Positions 1-8,140 of a stretch of DNA of 32,248 nt are shown here, piece by piece; position 1 is the stretch's first letter; each line of letters starts with the position of its first letter. The position numbers and the translations under genes were made by a program. Below the pieces are notes generated by a model, which saw nothing but the letters and a program-made list of their open reading frames with translations, was not told the DNA's origin and ran no database searches. The stretch is from an uncultured Clostridia bacterium (lineage in GTDB: Bacteria > Bacillota > Clostridia > Oscillospirales > Oscillospiraceae), in NCBI GenBank assembly GCA_945877515.1, contig CAMCSE010000018.1, positions 1 through 32,248 of the forward strand, written 5' to 3'.

Positions 1-95
1 AAAAATCACTATGGATTTTTTACTCAAGTGTCCAACTTGATTTTACAATCAACCTTTTCAATAAATTTCAAAGCTGCCATTTCTCTCACCTATCC

Positions 96-1133
96 TTAAA
101 AGTCATCGTTGTACTTCATGGCAAGATCGATCAGTTCCTGAGAGCCGCCGTACTTCTCAATAAAGAGATCGTACACGGGAGCGGCTGCCTCAATAAACGC
201 GTCCTTCTGCTCGGAGGTAACTTCCACTACATTGATGCTGTTATCCTTCAGCATCTGGATGTATCCCTCCTGCGCGTCGCGGATCAACTGCGTCAGATTC
301 TGAACAAAATGCTCGGAAGCTTCGTCAAACCAGGCTTTATCCTGTCCCTCCAACGAATCATAGAAATCCTTGTTGATGTTGAAAATGCCGGCGGTGTAGA
401 AGTGGCCTGTGAGTGTAACGGTGTTCTGGACCTCATAGAGCCGGTTGGCCGTGATAACGGCAAGGGGATTCTCCTCGGCATCCACGGCGCCCTGCTGCAA
501 TGCAGTGAACAGCTCGGAGAAGGCCATGGGTGTGGGACTGGCGCCCCAGGCCTGGAAGGATGCCATGTGGATGGGGTTCTCCTGCGTGCGGATGGACAGA
601 CTCTTCAGCGCCGCGGGTGTGGTGGCCTCGATGTCATTGGTGGTGATATGGCGGTAGCCCGACTCGGTCCAGCCCATGGCGTGCAGGCCCAGACCCTCCA
701 GAATGGGATCCAGCTCTTCGCCCAGATCACCGTTCAGCGTCTTCATGGCTGCCTCACCGCTCTTGAAAACGAATGGCAGGTCTACCACCATGAAACGGGT
801 ATCGAAGCCCGCCAGCACGGAAGTGGGAGGCGTATTGCCCTGCAGATAGCCGAGAATCGTGCTCTCTGTCTGCTGGCGGTCGCCGCCCAATGCGGAATTG
901 ATGTATACCCGCACATCAAACCGGCCGTTGGAGATGCGCTCCAGCTCCTCCTCGAATATATACAGTGCCTGGGAAATGGGGTGATCCGATGCGACAGTGT
1001 CGCCCACACGGAACACGATGGTATCCTGCGCAGTGTGGGTCTTGTTGTAAGACATTTTGGCGAAAATGCCCACGTTGGCCAGAACGGCAACAACGAGGAT
1101 CAGGGCAACAACGCCTTTTGCTTTGCTGTTCAC
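96..1133 (-). CDS. dctP: TRAP transporter substrate-binding protein, DctP family
   Basis: This is the extracytoplasmic solute receptor of a tripartite ATP-independent periplasmic (TRAP) transporter, 345 residues, the usual size. It would bind a carboxylate-containing solute outside the membrane and pass it to the DctQ/DctM membrane subunits, which are not in the window and may lie just before base 1. I place the start at the GTG at 1133, because GGAGG lies 7 bases upstream; a TTG at 1154 would put that ribosome site inside the gene. Residues about 7-27 form one hydrophobic segment with no lipobox cysteine, so it is probably a membrane-anchored or cleaved signal. The mid-protein stretch IRTQENPIH, followed by a WGASPTPM segment, matches the DctP substrate-binding region, whose Arg normally pairs with the ligand carboxylate. 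It lies downstream of the two hydrolase genes and has its own promoter. Family assignment is firm; substrate is unknown. Confidence 0.92.
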   Translation of the reverse strand: MNSKAKGVVALILVVAVLANVGIFAKMSYNKTHTAQDTIVFRVGDTVASDHPISQALYIFEEELERISNGRFDVRVYINSALGGDRQQTESTILGYLQGNTPPTSVLAGFDTRFMVVDLPFVFKSGEAAMKTLNGDLGEELDPILEGLGLHAMGWTESGYRHITTNDIEATTPAALKSLSIRTQENPIHMASFQAWGASPTPMAFSELFTALQQGAVDAEENPLAVITANRLYEVQNTVTLTGHFYTAGIFNINKDFYDSLEGQDKAWFDEASEHFVQNLTQLIRDAQEGYIQMLKDNSINVVEVTSEQKDAFIEAAAPVYDLFIEKYGGSQELIDLAMKYNDDF

Positions 1134-1178
1134 GTTAATTCCTCCGTTCCTCAAAGTGTATTTTTGATTTTTGTTGCG

Positions 1179-1209
1179 ATTATACCATCGGGCAGTGCCC
1201 GTTGTATAC
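1179..1209 (-). promoter_or_regulatory. Extended -10 promoter for dctP with TTGTATAC operator-like site
   Basis: On the minus strand a TGGTATAAT extended -10 (plus 1179-1187) lies about 45 bases before the dctP start. No good -35 is seen. At the -35 position the plus strand reads TTGTATAC (1202-1209), which resembles the palindromes at 4598-4609 and 4840-4851. A short palindrome (CGGGCAGTGCCCG, 1189-1201) lies between them. The arrangement suggests separate, regulated transcription of dctP inside the longer minus-strand operon. Confidence 0.55.
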
Positions 1210-1227
1210 CGTAAAATCCTGCGGCAC

Positions 1228-2889
1228 TCAGCTCAGCATGGACACAATGGCCTCATAGGCGATATTGGGCACGTTGCGGAAGGTCTGGATCATGTCCACC
1301 CGTTCGGTGAGCATATGACCGTCCCGACCGAAAGCGCCGATGTTCACTACCGGCACGTTGATCTTCAGGATCTTGTCCACATCGTGATAGTACTTCACTT
1401 TCCATGAGGGCATGTTCTCTGCCACAGCGTCAAAGGATTCCCGTGTATCGCACAGAGCCATAAAGCTGGAATCAGAGATGTAGGGATAGAACATGCGGGT
1501 CTTGATCTGCCGCTGGGCTTCGGGCCGGATCTTCTCCACTGCGCTTTCCACGGCATTGAGCAGTGCACGCTCTTTCTCGGTCTTACCGGTCATCTCGATA
1601 CGGGCGCTGAAGATGGAACCGAAGAACAGCACCAGTGCCGGAGACTTGTCCTCATACCACTTCCAGACCTCCTCCACCACAGCAAGACTGAAGTAACGCA
1701 GATCCATGGAAGGCTGCTCCCGCTGGAGATTTGCGGCAAAGGCGCTGATGGCGTCACGGAAAGGCTGGCCGTGTTTGGCAGCCGTCTCCTCATAGAATTC
1801 TTTCCATGTGTACACGCGGGTCTTCCATGGCAGGGTCGTATAGGATACGCCGCTGAGCGCGCAATATTTTCTGTACTGTTCATTCAGATAGGCGATTACG
1901 CTGTCAAAGGCCTCCACACCGACCTGCTTACTCTTTTCCAGCACCACATCGGGACTCATGCCGTGGGTAAAGAAATTGTAGTAGGAAAATGCTGTCAGTG
2001 CGGTCTGCACGGTGTAGCCGACTTTCATGTCCGCTTGCTTCAGTGAGATGGGAGGAATGGTGACCTCACCTTGCGCCACGTCGCAAAGGTCGGTGTTCAG
2101 GGACATGCGCCGCGTGACTTCCGCGATCAGCAGATTGGGATCAAAGGCACTGAAAGCGGATCCCACATGGGACTCTTTGCCCAGAGCCACAAAGCAGGGA
2201 AGTAGCTTTCCGATACTTCCATAGTAGATATAGCGGTTCTCATCGCCGGGCATATAGTTGGTGGAGTAGTCGGCGTTGATGCAGGCGATGTACTCAAAGC
2301 CCTCTTTCTCCTTCAGCTCCAGCAGATAGTCAACAGCGGTGATAATCCCGTGAGAGTTATCTTCCTCGTCACACTCGGCGATCTGGACCAGATTTCCATC
2401 CAATTCTTCGGGATGCTCTGAAAAATATTTCAGCAGGTACATATGACCGGCCACGCCGGACTTCATGTCCAGCGCACCGCGCCCGAACATAAACTCGCCG
2501 GATGCAATGTCTGCCAGCACCTCCGGAGACAGGGAAAACGTCTCTTTCAGCTTTTCCGGCAGTTCCTCGGTTTTAAAGGCGTACTCCCGGATCGTGCCGA
2601 AATCATCCACCCCCACGGTGTCGATATGGCCGATCAGGATCACGGTACGGTTGGAGGTTCCTTTTGTGCCCTTCACATAGGCCAGAGTGGAGTGGCGTTC
2701 CACAAAATCGTCCTTCGTCTGGAAGCACATTACCTGCTCAGGGTGTGCCTGAAAATAGGGAAGCCCCGTGTAGTAGTCATACACATAGCGGGCCACAGCT
2801 GTCTCGCCGTGCGGCTCCTTGTTGATGCTGGGGATGGCCACCATTTCCGAGGTAAGACGTTTTACTTCCTCAAAGCAATCCAGTTTCAT
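1228..2889 (-). CDS. M20 family metallohydrolase, RocB-like
   Basis: This 553-residue cytoplasmic protein resembles RocB, a member of the zinc-dependent M20 peptidase/deacylase family with a characteristic length near 550. Metal-ligand motifs are visible in order: LIGHIDT (His88, Asp90), GRGALDMKSG (Asp141), and ECDEEDNSHG, whose Glu pair at about 175-176 supplies the general base and a ligand. Family members hydrolyse amide or peptide bonds of N-acyl amino acids and small peptides. RocB itself is known only as an arginine-utilisation gene of uncertain reaction, so the substrate cannot be stated. The ATG at 2889 is preceded by AAAGGAG at about 7 bases. It follows the amidohydrolase by 13 bases and precedes dctP, consistent with one catabolic operon. 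I give no gene symbol because orthology to rocB is unproven. Confidence 0.85.
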   Translation of the reverse strand: MKLDCFEEVKRLTSEMVAIPSINKEPHGETAVARYVYDYYTGLPYFQAHPEQVMCFQTKDDFVERHSTLAYVKGTKGTSNRTVILIGHIDTVGVDDFGTIREYAFKTEELPEKLKETFSLSPEVLADIASGEFMFGRGALDMKSGVAGHMYLLKYFSEHPEELDGNLVQIAECDEEDNSHGIITAVDYLLELKEKEGFEYIACINADYSTNYMPGDENRYIYYGSIGKLLPCFVALGKESHVGSAFSAFDPNLLIAEVTRRMSLNTDLCDVAQGEVTIPPISLKQADMKVGYTVQTALTAFSYYNFFTHGMSPDVVLEKSKQVGVEAFDSVIAYLNEQYRKYCALSGVSYTTLPWKTRVYTWKEFYEETAAKHGQPFRDAISAFAANLQREQPSMDLRYFSLAVVEEVWKWYEDKSPALVLFFGSIFSARIEMTGKTEKERALLNAVESAVEKIRPEAQRQIKTRMFYPYISDSSFMALCDTRESFDAVAENMPSWKVKYYHDVDKILKINVPVVNIGAFGRDGHMLTERVDMIQTFRNVPNIAYEAIVSMLS

Positions 2890-2902
2890 TCACTTTCTCC
2901 TT

Positions 2903-4546
2903 TTATCTGCTGTATACTTCACGCCCTGCCAGATAGGTCTTTTCCACCTGCGTATCCATGATATCATCCTCCGGGATCTTGAAGATATCCCGGTCGATGA
3001 CCACCATGTCGGCAAACTTTCCCTTCTCCAGCGTCCCCAGTACCGCATCCTGACCGGCGGCATAATGCAGGTTTTTGGTAAACATGCATACGGCGTCGTA
3101 AACGCTCATCTTTTCTTCCGGCTGATACCCTCCGTCGGGGTAGTGGTGGAAGTCTTTCCGTGTCACGGCGGTATAGATGTTCAGCCATGGGGAGAACGGC
3201 TCCACCGGGCAATCCGATCCGCCTGTCAGAACCAGCCCTGCCTTGCGGTATGTCTCCCAGCGGTAGCTGTATGCCGCCCGCTCCGGTCCGATGCGTTCTA
3301 TCGCCCAGTGCATATCCGTTTCCAGAAAGACCGGCTGCAGATCCAGCACCACCGGCAGCTTCTGCATTCGCCGGATCATATCGTCTGTGGCCATCTGCGC
3401 ATGGATAACGCGGAAGGGGTCGCGGTCGGCCTGCTCCTGTTCGCTCATGCCGTGCTCACGGCTCTTTTCCAGCGTGTACTCGATGGCTGTCAGCACGCAG
3501 TCCAGACCTTTGTCACCGATGCAGTGAATGGCGGGCTGCAAACCCATTTCGTAAGCCTTCAGAACGTGTTCGTTCAGCTCCTGCTGACTCTGTACCAGAA
3601 TACCGTCTGTCTCCGGGTCATCGCTGTAAGGCGCCAGAAGCTTGGCAGAACGGGAACCCAGCGAGCCGTCGGAGAAGATCTTATGGCCGCCGTAGCAGAC
3701 TTTGTGGTAAGGATCCTCCATCTCTTTGCGTGTCAGATAAGGCTTGTGATAGAAGGTATCCAGATAGATCACGATGCGGAGAGGCAGCTGACCCTTGCGG
3801 TCAAGACGGAGGTAGTCCTCCGGATCCTCGGTGTACTTCCAGATATCTGCCGCATAGGTGTGAACGGTGGTCAGGCCCTGACTGGACGCCTCCATTAATG
3901 CCTCCCGCAGGATCTTTTCCTTTACCTCCGGTATCTTGGCCGGGTCGGGGATCAGTTCGTCGAAGATCTTGGTAGCCTGTTCCCGCAGGATGCCGTTGGG
4001 CTGACCATCCCCGTCCAGTTCCACCAGTCCGCCGGGGCCGAAAACAAATCCCTTGCCGATACCGGCAGCCTCCAGCGCGGCGGTGTTGGCCACGGCAGTG
4101 TGCAGGCACACACGCTTCATCATCACAGGGTGGTCCCGACTCACCAGATCCAGATCCTCCTTCGTGGGCAGACGGTCATTGTCGGTGTCCCATTTGGACT
4201 CGTCAAAGTTCGACCCTTTGATCCATTCGCCTTTCGGAGTCTCCTTGGCGCGGGCTGCCAGCTTTGCGATGACTTCCGCCTTACTGGCGCAGCCGCCCAG
4301 ATCCACTGTGGTATGGGTCTGGCAATAGGCAAAGAAATGCAGATGGGAGTCGCCCATTCCCGGGAGCACGGTTTTGCCCTGCAGATCTACCACCTCAGGA
4401 GCCGTGCAGTGTGCCAGCACATCCTCTGTCGTCCCTGTGTATACAATTTTTCCGTTGTGTACCGCCAGCGCCTCCACAACGTCGCCTTCGCAGGCCATGG
4501 TATAGATTGCGCCGTTTTTCAAAATTAAATCAGTATTTTGACTCAT
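2903..4546 (-). CDS. Amidohydrolase family protein, YtcJ-like
   Basis: This 547-residue protein belongs to the metal-dependent amidohydrolase superfamily, YtcJ/exoenzyme-regulator-like branch. The N-terminal beta-sandwich starts LILKNGAIYT. The HxH metal motif is seen in PGMGDSHLHF at about residue 65-75. Further expected elements are KIFSDGSLGSRSA, AIHCIGDKG, VIHAQMA and the late Asp in LTGGSDCPVEPF. Family members hydrolyse amides, ureas or acyl groups on small molecules, and specificity cannot be read from sequence. I chose the ATG at 4546 because GGAGGT lies 5 bases upstream; the ATG at 4558 would overlap that site. It is the first gene of the minus-strand operon and has its own promoter at 4580-4608. 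With the M20 enzyme behind it, two different hydrolases may act in succession on one amide or conjugate. Confidence 0.88.
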   Translation of the reverse strand: MSQNTDLILKNGAIYTMACEGDVVEALAVHNGKIVYTGTTEDVLAHCTAPEVVDLQGKTVLPGMGDSHLHFFAYCQTHTTVDLGGCASKAEVIAKLAARAKETPKGEWIKGSNFDESKWDTDNDRLPTKEDLDLVSRDHPVMMKRVCLHTAVANTAALEAAGIGKGFVFGPGGLVELDGDGQPNGILREQATKIFDELIPDPAKIPEVKEKILREALMEASSQGLTTVHTYAADIWKYTEDPEDYLRLDRKGQLPLRIVIYLDTFYHKPYLTRKEMEDPYHKVCYGGHKIFSDGSLGSRSAKLLAPYSDDPETDGILVQSQQELNEHVLKAYEMGLQPAIHCIGDKGLDCVLTAIEYTLEKSREHGMSEQEQADRDPFRVIHAQMATDDMIRRMQKLPVVLDLQPVFLETDMHWAIERIGPERAAYSYRWETYRKAGLVLTGGSDCPVEPFSPWLNIYTAVTRKDFHHYPDGGYQPEEKMSVYDAVCMFTKNLHYAAGQDAVLGTLEKGKFADMVVIDRDIFKIPEDDIMDTQVEKTYLAGREVYSR

Positions 4547-4579
4547 AAGCACCTCCAACGCGCCATTGTCGTTGCGGCC

Positions 4580-4608
4580 ATTATAGCATTCATTACAATT
4601 GTATGCAA
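4580..4608 (-). promoter_or_regulatory. Sigma-A-type promoter for the amidohydrolase operon
   Basis: Reading the minus strand, TTGCAT (plus 4603-4608) and a perfect TATAAT (plus 4580-4585) are separated by 17 bases. The implied transcription start is about 25-30 bases before the ATG at 4546. The -35 lies inside the palindrome at 4598-4609, so a bound regulator would block it. Confidence 0.8.
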
Positions 4609-4609
4609 T
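4598..4609. promoter_or_regulatory. Putative GntR (FCD) operator, ATTGTATGCAAT
   Basis: This near-perfect 12-base palindrome differs at one base from its partner at 4840-4851. It covers the -35 of the minus-strand promoter. TTGTATACAA-like palindromes are typical operators of FCD-subfamily GntR regulators, and one such gene lies at 7184-7936. The link is inferred from similarity and position. Confidence 0.5.
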
Positions 4610-4692
4610 ATTGTTTTTATATTTTTGGCGTTTTAAACCAAAAATTTGCCATTATTTTGTGACTTTGTTAAAATTTTGCCATTTCGATAATA

Positions 4693-4724
4693 TTAATTTT
4701 ACAAATAAAAGTTTGTAAAATTAA
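4693..4724. repeat. 13-bp perfect inverted repeat in the divergent region
   Basis: The arms TTAATTTTACAAA (4693-4705) and TTTGTAAAATTAA (4712-4724) are perfect complements around a 6-base centre. The AT-rich stem is weak as a terminator and no transcript is expected to end here, because both operons start outward from this region. An operator or looping site is more likely. Confidence 0.6.
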
Positions 4725-4809
4725 ATGATATTTTAAAAATATTGAATTTTATGGAATAAAAAGTTGAGCGTTTGAAATTTGAAGTTTTTATCATGTTAAA
4801 ATTCACAAC

Positions 4810-4838
4810 TTGACGCACTTGTTTTCAATCACTATAAT
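4810..4838 (+). promoter_or_regulatory. Sigma-A-type promoter for the dehydrogenase-aminotransferase operon
   Basis: TTGACG (4810-4815), a 17-base spacer and a perfect TATAAT (4833-4838) form a near-consensus promoter. The start would fall at about 4845, inside the palindrome at 4840-4851, leaving a leader of about 30 bases before the GGAGG site and the ATG at 4875. Confidence 0.85.
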
Positions 4839-4839
4839 T

Positions 4840-4851
4840 ATTGTATCCAAT
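4840..4851. promoter_or_regulatory. Putative GntR (FCD) operator, ATTGTATCCAAT
   Basis: This site begins two bases after the -10 and covers the expected transcription start of the plus-strand operon. That placement suits a repressor. It matches the site at 4598-4609 in 11 of 12 positions. Confidence 0.5.
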
Positions 4852-4874
4852 TTTTTGTTCTGGAGGATTTTAGT

Positions 4875-5852
4875 ATGTACAAAGCCGTGCGCATGTTTCA
4901 CTATCAGGACGGCATCGGCCTAGAGCAGGAAGCGCTCAAGGGCGTGTGCGAGGTGGAGGAGCACGTCTGCTCTACCGAGGAGGATATCATTCAGTACTGC
5001 AAGGATGCGGACACCGTGATGGGTATTTTCGAGCCGCTGACGGCCCGTGTTATCAATTCCCTGCCAAAGCTGAAGCTCATCGCCTGCAAGAGCATGGGTT
5101 ACAACTATGTGGACCTGGACGCTGCCAAAGCTCGCGGTATTTCGGTCACCCATCTGCGCAGCGCCTTTTCAATCGACGTGGCGGATTATGTGACCGCCTG
5201 CATTCTCGCTCACAATAAACGGCTGTTTGCCTATGACCGCAGCGTGCGGCGGGATAAGAAGTGGGACTACTCCGTGTGCGCGGATATTCACCGTTTCAAT
5301 ACGGAGACGGTGGGTCTGGCAGGCTTTGGCCAGATCGCCCGTCTAGTGGCCAGGAATCTGTCCGGCTTCGGCGTGCGTATTCTGGCGGCAGACCCGTTTA
5401 TCGATCAATCCATCGGCAGCCAGTATGGCGTGACAATGGTGGATATGAAAACGCTGTTCCGCGAGAGCGATTATATCAGTCTGCATGTACCGCTGGTCAA
5501 CGGTACAGAGCATCTGATCAATAAGGAGTTGTTTGATGAGATCCCGGATCATATGGTGTTTATCAACTCTGCCCGGGGAGGCGTGGTGGTGGAACAGGAT
5601 ATGATTGATGCGATTGACAGCGGCAAGATCTCCTATGCGTATCTGGATGTTCTTACCGACGAATACCCCGATTTGAACACTCATCCCCTGGCAAACCGGG
5701 ACAACGTGATCCTGACGCCCCATGTGGCATTCTACTCTCAGGAATCCGCCCGGGACGGCCGGTTGCAGTGCTGTGCCGATATCCGCAATTATTTCACCGG
5801 CAACTACGACAAGTGCGTGTTTGTCCCCGGCGGCAATAATGTACAGAAGTAA
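4875..5852 (+). CDS. D-isomer-specific 2-hydroxyacid dehydrogenase
   Basis: This 325-residue cytosolic enzyme would reduce a 2-oxoacid to a D-2-hydroxyacid with NAD(P)H, or run in reverse. Its halves match the catalytic (about 1-100 and 290-325) and Rossmann (about 101-285) domains of the family. The dinucleotide loop reads GLAGFGQIA (147-155); the third glycine of GxGxxG is replaced by Ala155. The catalytic set is present: Arg234 in NSARGG, Glu263 in the TDEYP segment and His283 in TPHVAF. Asp173, near the end of the second beta strand (ILAADP), suggests NADH rather than NADPH. The ATG at 4875 has GGAGG 8 bases upstream. It is first in an operon with an aminotransferase 38 bases downstream, which suggests that the oxoacid comes from an amino acid. 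Substrate is unknown; phosphoglycerate dehydrogenase is possible but less likely, as no regulatory domain is present. Confidence 0.9.
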   Translation: MYKAVRMFHYQDGIGLEQEALKGVCEVEEHVCSTEEDIIQYCKDADTVMGIFEPLTARVINSLPKLKLIACKSMGYNYVDLDAAKARGISVTHLRSAFSIDVADYVTACILAHNKRLFAYDRSVRRDKKWDYSVCADIHRFNTETVGLAGFGQIARLVARNLSGFGVRILAADPFIDQSIGSQYGVTMVDMKTLFRESDYISLHVPLVNGTEHLINKELFDEIPDHMVFINSARGGVVVEQDMIDAIDSGKISYAYLDVLTDEYPDLNTHPLANRDNVILTPHVAFYSQESARDGRLQCCADIRNYFTGNYDKCVFVPGGNNVQK

Positions 5853-5890
5853 GAAATACATCTGCAGTAAGGACATAAGGAGGAGTATTT

Positions 5891-7066
5891 ATGGAATTCA
5901 AACAGGCACAGAGATTGGAGAATCTGCATACATCCGGTACTCGTGTGGTGTTCGGTAAATGCGCCGAGCTGGCCGCACAGGGCATTGAGGTGACTGCCCT
6001 GACGCTGGGTCAGCCGGATTTTGACACACCCCAGTACATTATCGACGCCTGCAAAAAGGCACTGGACGAAGGAAAGACCCGCTATACCGACGGTTCCGGT
6101 ATTGAGGAGCTGAAGCAGGCCATCTGCGGGAAACTGGAAAAAGAGAATAACCTGTACTATCAGCCCTCTGAGATCTCCGTGACTACCGGTGTAGCGCAGG
6201 GCATGTTCGTGGCTCTGCTGAGTACACTGAACCCCGGCGATGAGGTGCTGGTGCCGGATCCTGTCTACCTGACGTATTCTGAGATCCCCAATATTGCCGG
6301 CGCCGTCATCAAGAAATACGACCTGCTGGAAGAGAATGACTATCAGGTGGACGTAGAGCAGATCCGCTCTCTCATTACAGACAGGACGAAAATGCTGGTG
6401 ATCGTGTCTCCCAGCAATCCTACCGGCGGCGTGTTGAGCCGCGCCTCTCTGGAAGCCATAGCCGCCATTGCCAAGGAGCATGATCTGCTGGTACTCAGTG
6501 ACGAAATTTATGACCGTTTCGTATATGATGACGAGCAGGAACTGGTCAGCATCGCTTCTCTGCCTGGTATGAAAGAGCGTTCCATCGTTCTCAACGGCTT
6601 TTCCAAGAGCATGGCCATGACCGGATGGCGTCTGGGTTATATTGCCGCACCGGAGAACATGCTGGAGCCTATGAACCGTCTGTCCTTCTACATGACTGCC
6701 GGCGCCACCACTTTCGTCCAGTACGCCGGTGTGGCCGGCCTTCTGGAGGAGGATGGTTCCATTGAGCGGATGCGTCAGGAGTTCAAGCGCCGCCGTGATT
6801 ATCTGGTGGTGGAGATCAACAAGCTTCAGCATTTCAGCTGCAAGAAGCCGGAGGGCGCTTTCTACATCTTTATGAATATCAAGAAGACAGGTATGAGCGC
6901 CGATGAGTTTTGCAGCTATGCCATTGATAAGTATCGTCTGGCTACCGTTCCCGGCACCGCTTTCGGCCATAACGGCGAAGGATATGTCCGCCTGTCCTAC
7001 GCTTCCTCCATGGAGGTCCTGCAGAAAGCCGTTTCCCTCCTGCAAAAGATCGATCAGGAGCTCTGA
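5891..7066 (+). CDS. PLP-dependent aminotransferase, class I/II
   Basis: This 391-residue enzyme belongs to fold type I, aspartate/aromatic aminotransferase family, and would move an amino group between an amino acid and a 2-oxoacid using pyridoxal phosphate. Seen in order are TLGQPDFDTP (substrate-side loop, about 38-47), TDGSGIEEL (67-75), SPSNPTGG with Asn176, Asp204 and Tyr207 in LSDEIYDRF, and the Schiff-base Lys239 in NGFSKSMAMTGWR. Length is typical. The ATG at 5891 is preceded by GGAGGAG. It is co-transcribed with the dehydrogenase: aminotransferase plus 2-hydroxyacid dehydrogenase is the usual pair that turns an amino acid into a 2-hydroxyacid and reoxidises NADH. Which amino acid is used cannot be read from sequence. 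Confidence 0.92.
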   Translation: MEFKQAQRLENLHTSGTRVVFGKCAELAAQGIEVTALTLGQPDFDTPQYIIDACKKALDEGKTRYTDGSGIEELKQAICGKLEKENNLYYQPSEISVTTGVAQGMFVALLSTLNPGDEVLVPDPVYLTYSEIPNIAGAVIKKYDLLEENDYQVDVEQIRSLITDRTKMLVIVSPSNPTGGVLSRASLEAIAAIAKEHDLLVLSDEIYDRFVYDDEQELVSIASLPGMKERSIVLNGFSKSMAMTGWRLGYIAAPENMLEPMNRLSFYMTAGATTFVQYAGVAGLLEEDGSIERMRQEFKRRRDYLVVEINKLQHFSCKKPEGAFYIFMNIKKTGMSADEFCSYAIDKYRLATVPGTAFGHNGEGYVRLSYASSMEVLQKAVSLLQKIDQEL

Positions 7067-7132
7067 TGACCCCGTCGGCATTCATTTTCCCGTTTACTTC
7101 ACCCTCCTCAAACCAAATGCCGGCACTATAAT

Positions 7133-7167
7133 AAAGAAAACACCGCGTCTGACGCGGTGTTTTCTTT
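7133..7167. terminator. Bidirectional terminator between aminotransferase and gntR
   Basis: A perfect 15-bp stem (7133-7147 with 7153-7167) closes a 5-base loop. It has an A-rich left arm and T-rich right arm, so it can act on both strands. It lies between two convergent genes that end at 7066 and 7184. Confidence 0.93.
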
Positions 7168-7183
7168 GCTTTTCAATATGGGA

Positions 7184-7936
7184 TCATTGCGGACGGCCCG
7201 TATTGTCCCTGATGGTATAGCCCTCCCGCGCATTCTGCAGTTCCACGGAGGGGTCAAACCCCTTGGCCAGGCCCATCAGCACCGCATCCTTTACCTTGGA
7301 CAGATGGTTGCGCACATGGGCTTGTGCAAGCTGGCTGTCACGGTGCTCGATGGCTTCCAGAATATCTTTGTGCTCCTGCGCGATACGGGTGGACCAGTTC
7401 ATGTGCATGGAATAAAAGATATAGCGCAGGCAGAGGTCATAGATCCACACGGTTTCTTCTTCCAGCAGCTTGTTGCTGGACAGATGGGCCAGCACGCCGT
7501 GAAACGCGCGGTCCACTTCCTGCACGGCACGGGAATCTACGGGAACCTGATCTGCCAGCAGGAACTGCTGCCGGATCAGCTCCTGCGCCTTTTCGATCTC
7601 CCCATGATCCTGCCACGCATAGGCTGCCAGCGAGACGCACAGCGTCTCCAGCGCTTCGCGGATCTCATACAGCTCAATGAAACTGTCAACGGAAACCGGG
7701 GATACAATGGTGCGTTTACCGGCAGTTTCCTCTGCGAAGCAGTCCGCAACCAAACGTTCGATAGCTGCACGGATGGGGGTGCGGCTCATGGAAAACAGCT
7801 CACTCAGTTCCACTTCCCGCAAAGGTTGTCCCGGAGCGAATTCCAGCATAAGGATCTTTTGCTTGATCAGTTCATAGGCCTGTTTCGTTTTGCTGCCTCG
7901 AGCGATCTCGGAGGTCATCTCTTTTTGATCTTCCAT
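7184..7936 (-). CDS. GntR family transcriptional regulator, FCD domain
   Basis: This 250-residue DNA-binding regulator has a winged helix-turn-helix at about 15-80, with the [12 protein letters not shown] recognition segment at 51-62, and an FCD ligand-binding domain at about 85-215. The four classical metal-site residues of FCD proteins are present: Asp142, His146, His189 and His211. Such regulators usually sense small carboxylic acids, often through a bound divalent metal. Its position beside the catabolic genes and the TTGTAT palindromes at their promoters suggest it controls them. It is convergent to the aminotransferase and has its own promoter. The ATG at 7936 has CAGGAG about 8 bases upstream. 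Effector and mode, repressor or activator, are unknown; site placement favours repression. Confidence 0.93.
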   Translation of the reverse strand: MEDQKEMTSEIARGSKTKQAYELIKQKILMLEFAPGQPLREVELSELFSMSRTPIRAAIERLVADCFAEETAGKRTIVSPVSVDSFIELYEIREALETLCVSLAAYAWQDHGEIEKAQELIRQQFLLADQVPVDSRAVQEVDRAFHGVLAHLSSNKLLEEETVWIYDLCLRYIFYSMHMNWSTRIAQEHKDILEAIEHRDSQLAQAHVRNHLSKVKDAVLMGLAKGFDPSVELQNAREGYTIRDNTGRPQ

Positions 7937-8005
7937 ATTGCTTCTCCTGTTTCCCCGGAGCAGACCGATCCTTGCATTCCTGTATGCTCTCAGTAATTTA
8001 TATTT

Positions 8006-8034
8006 AGTATATCACAAATCGGAGCCGCGCACAA
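8006..8034 (-). promoter_or_regulatory. Sigma-A-type promoter for gntR
   Basis: On the minus strand TTGTGC (plus 8029-8034) and TATACT (plus 8006-8011) are 17 bases apart. The leader to the ATG at 7936 is about 63 bases. Its upstream edge also marks where ordinary sequence gives way to the accessory insert. Confidence 0.65.
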
Positions 8035-8140
8035 GAGCAGTTACCAAAATGCAGGGTGGGGAAGAAAGGGATCACAATTACGAAGCCTGTGTGATATGTC
8101 AGCCTTCTGCTTCGATTTTCTGGAGATTGAGGGGCAGGAG

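Larger units (their letters stand above)
4547..4874. other. AT-rich divergent control region
   Basis: These 328 bases carry no gene. They separate two divergent operons and are far more AT-rich than the flanking coding DNA. They contain one promoter in each direction, two related TTGTAT palindromes, and a 13-bp inverted repeat, all listed separately. I see no riboswitch or small ORF with a ribosome site. Confidence 0.8.

Noticed and set aside
24-40. A small hairpin (TCAAGT with ACTTGA) downstream of dctP
   Set aside because: Only 6 bp with an A/T-poor stem context; the TRAP membrane genes probably follow, so a terminator is not expected.
309-1214. A 301-residue plus-strand ORF opposite dctP
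   Set aside because: It mirrors the dctP reading frame, has no ribosome site and shows no protein family features.
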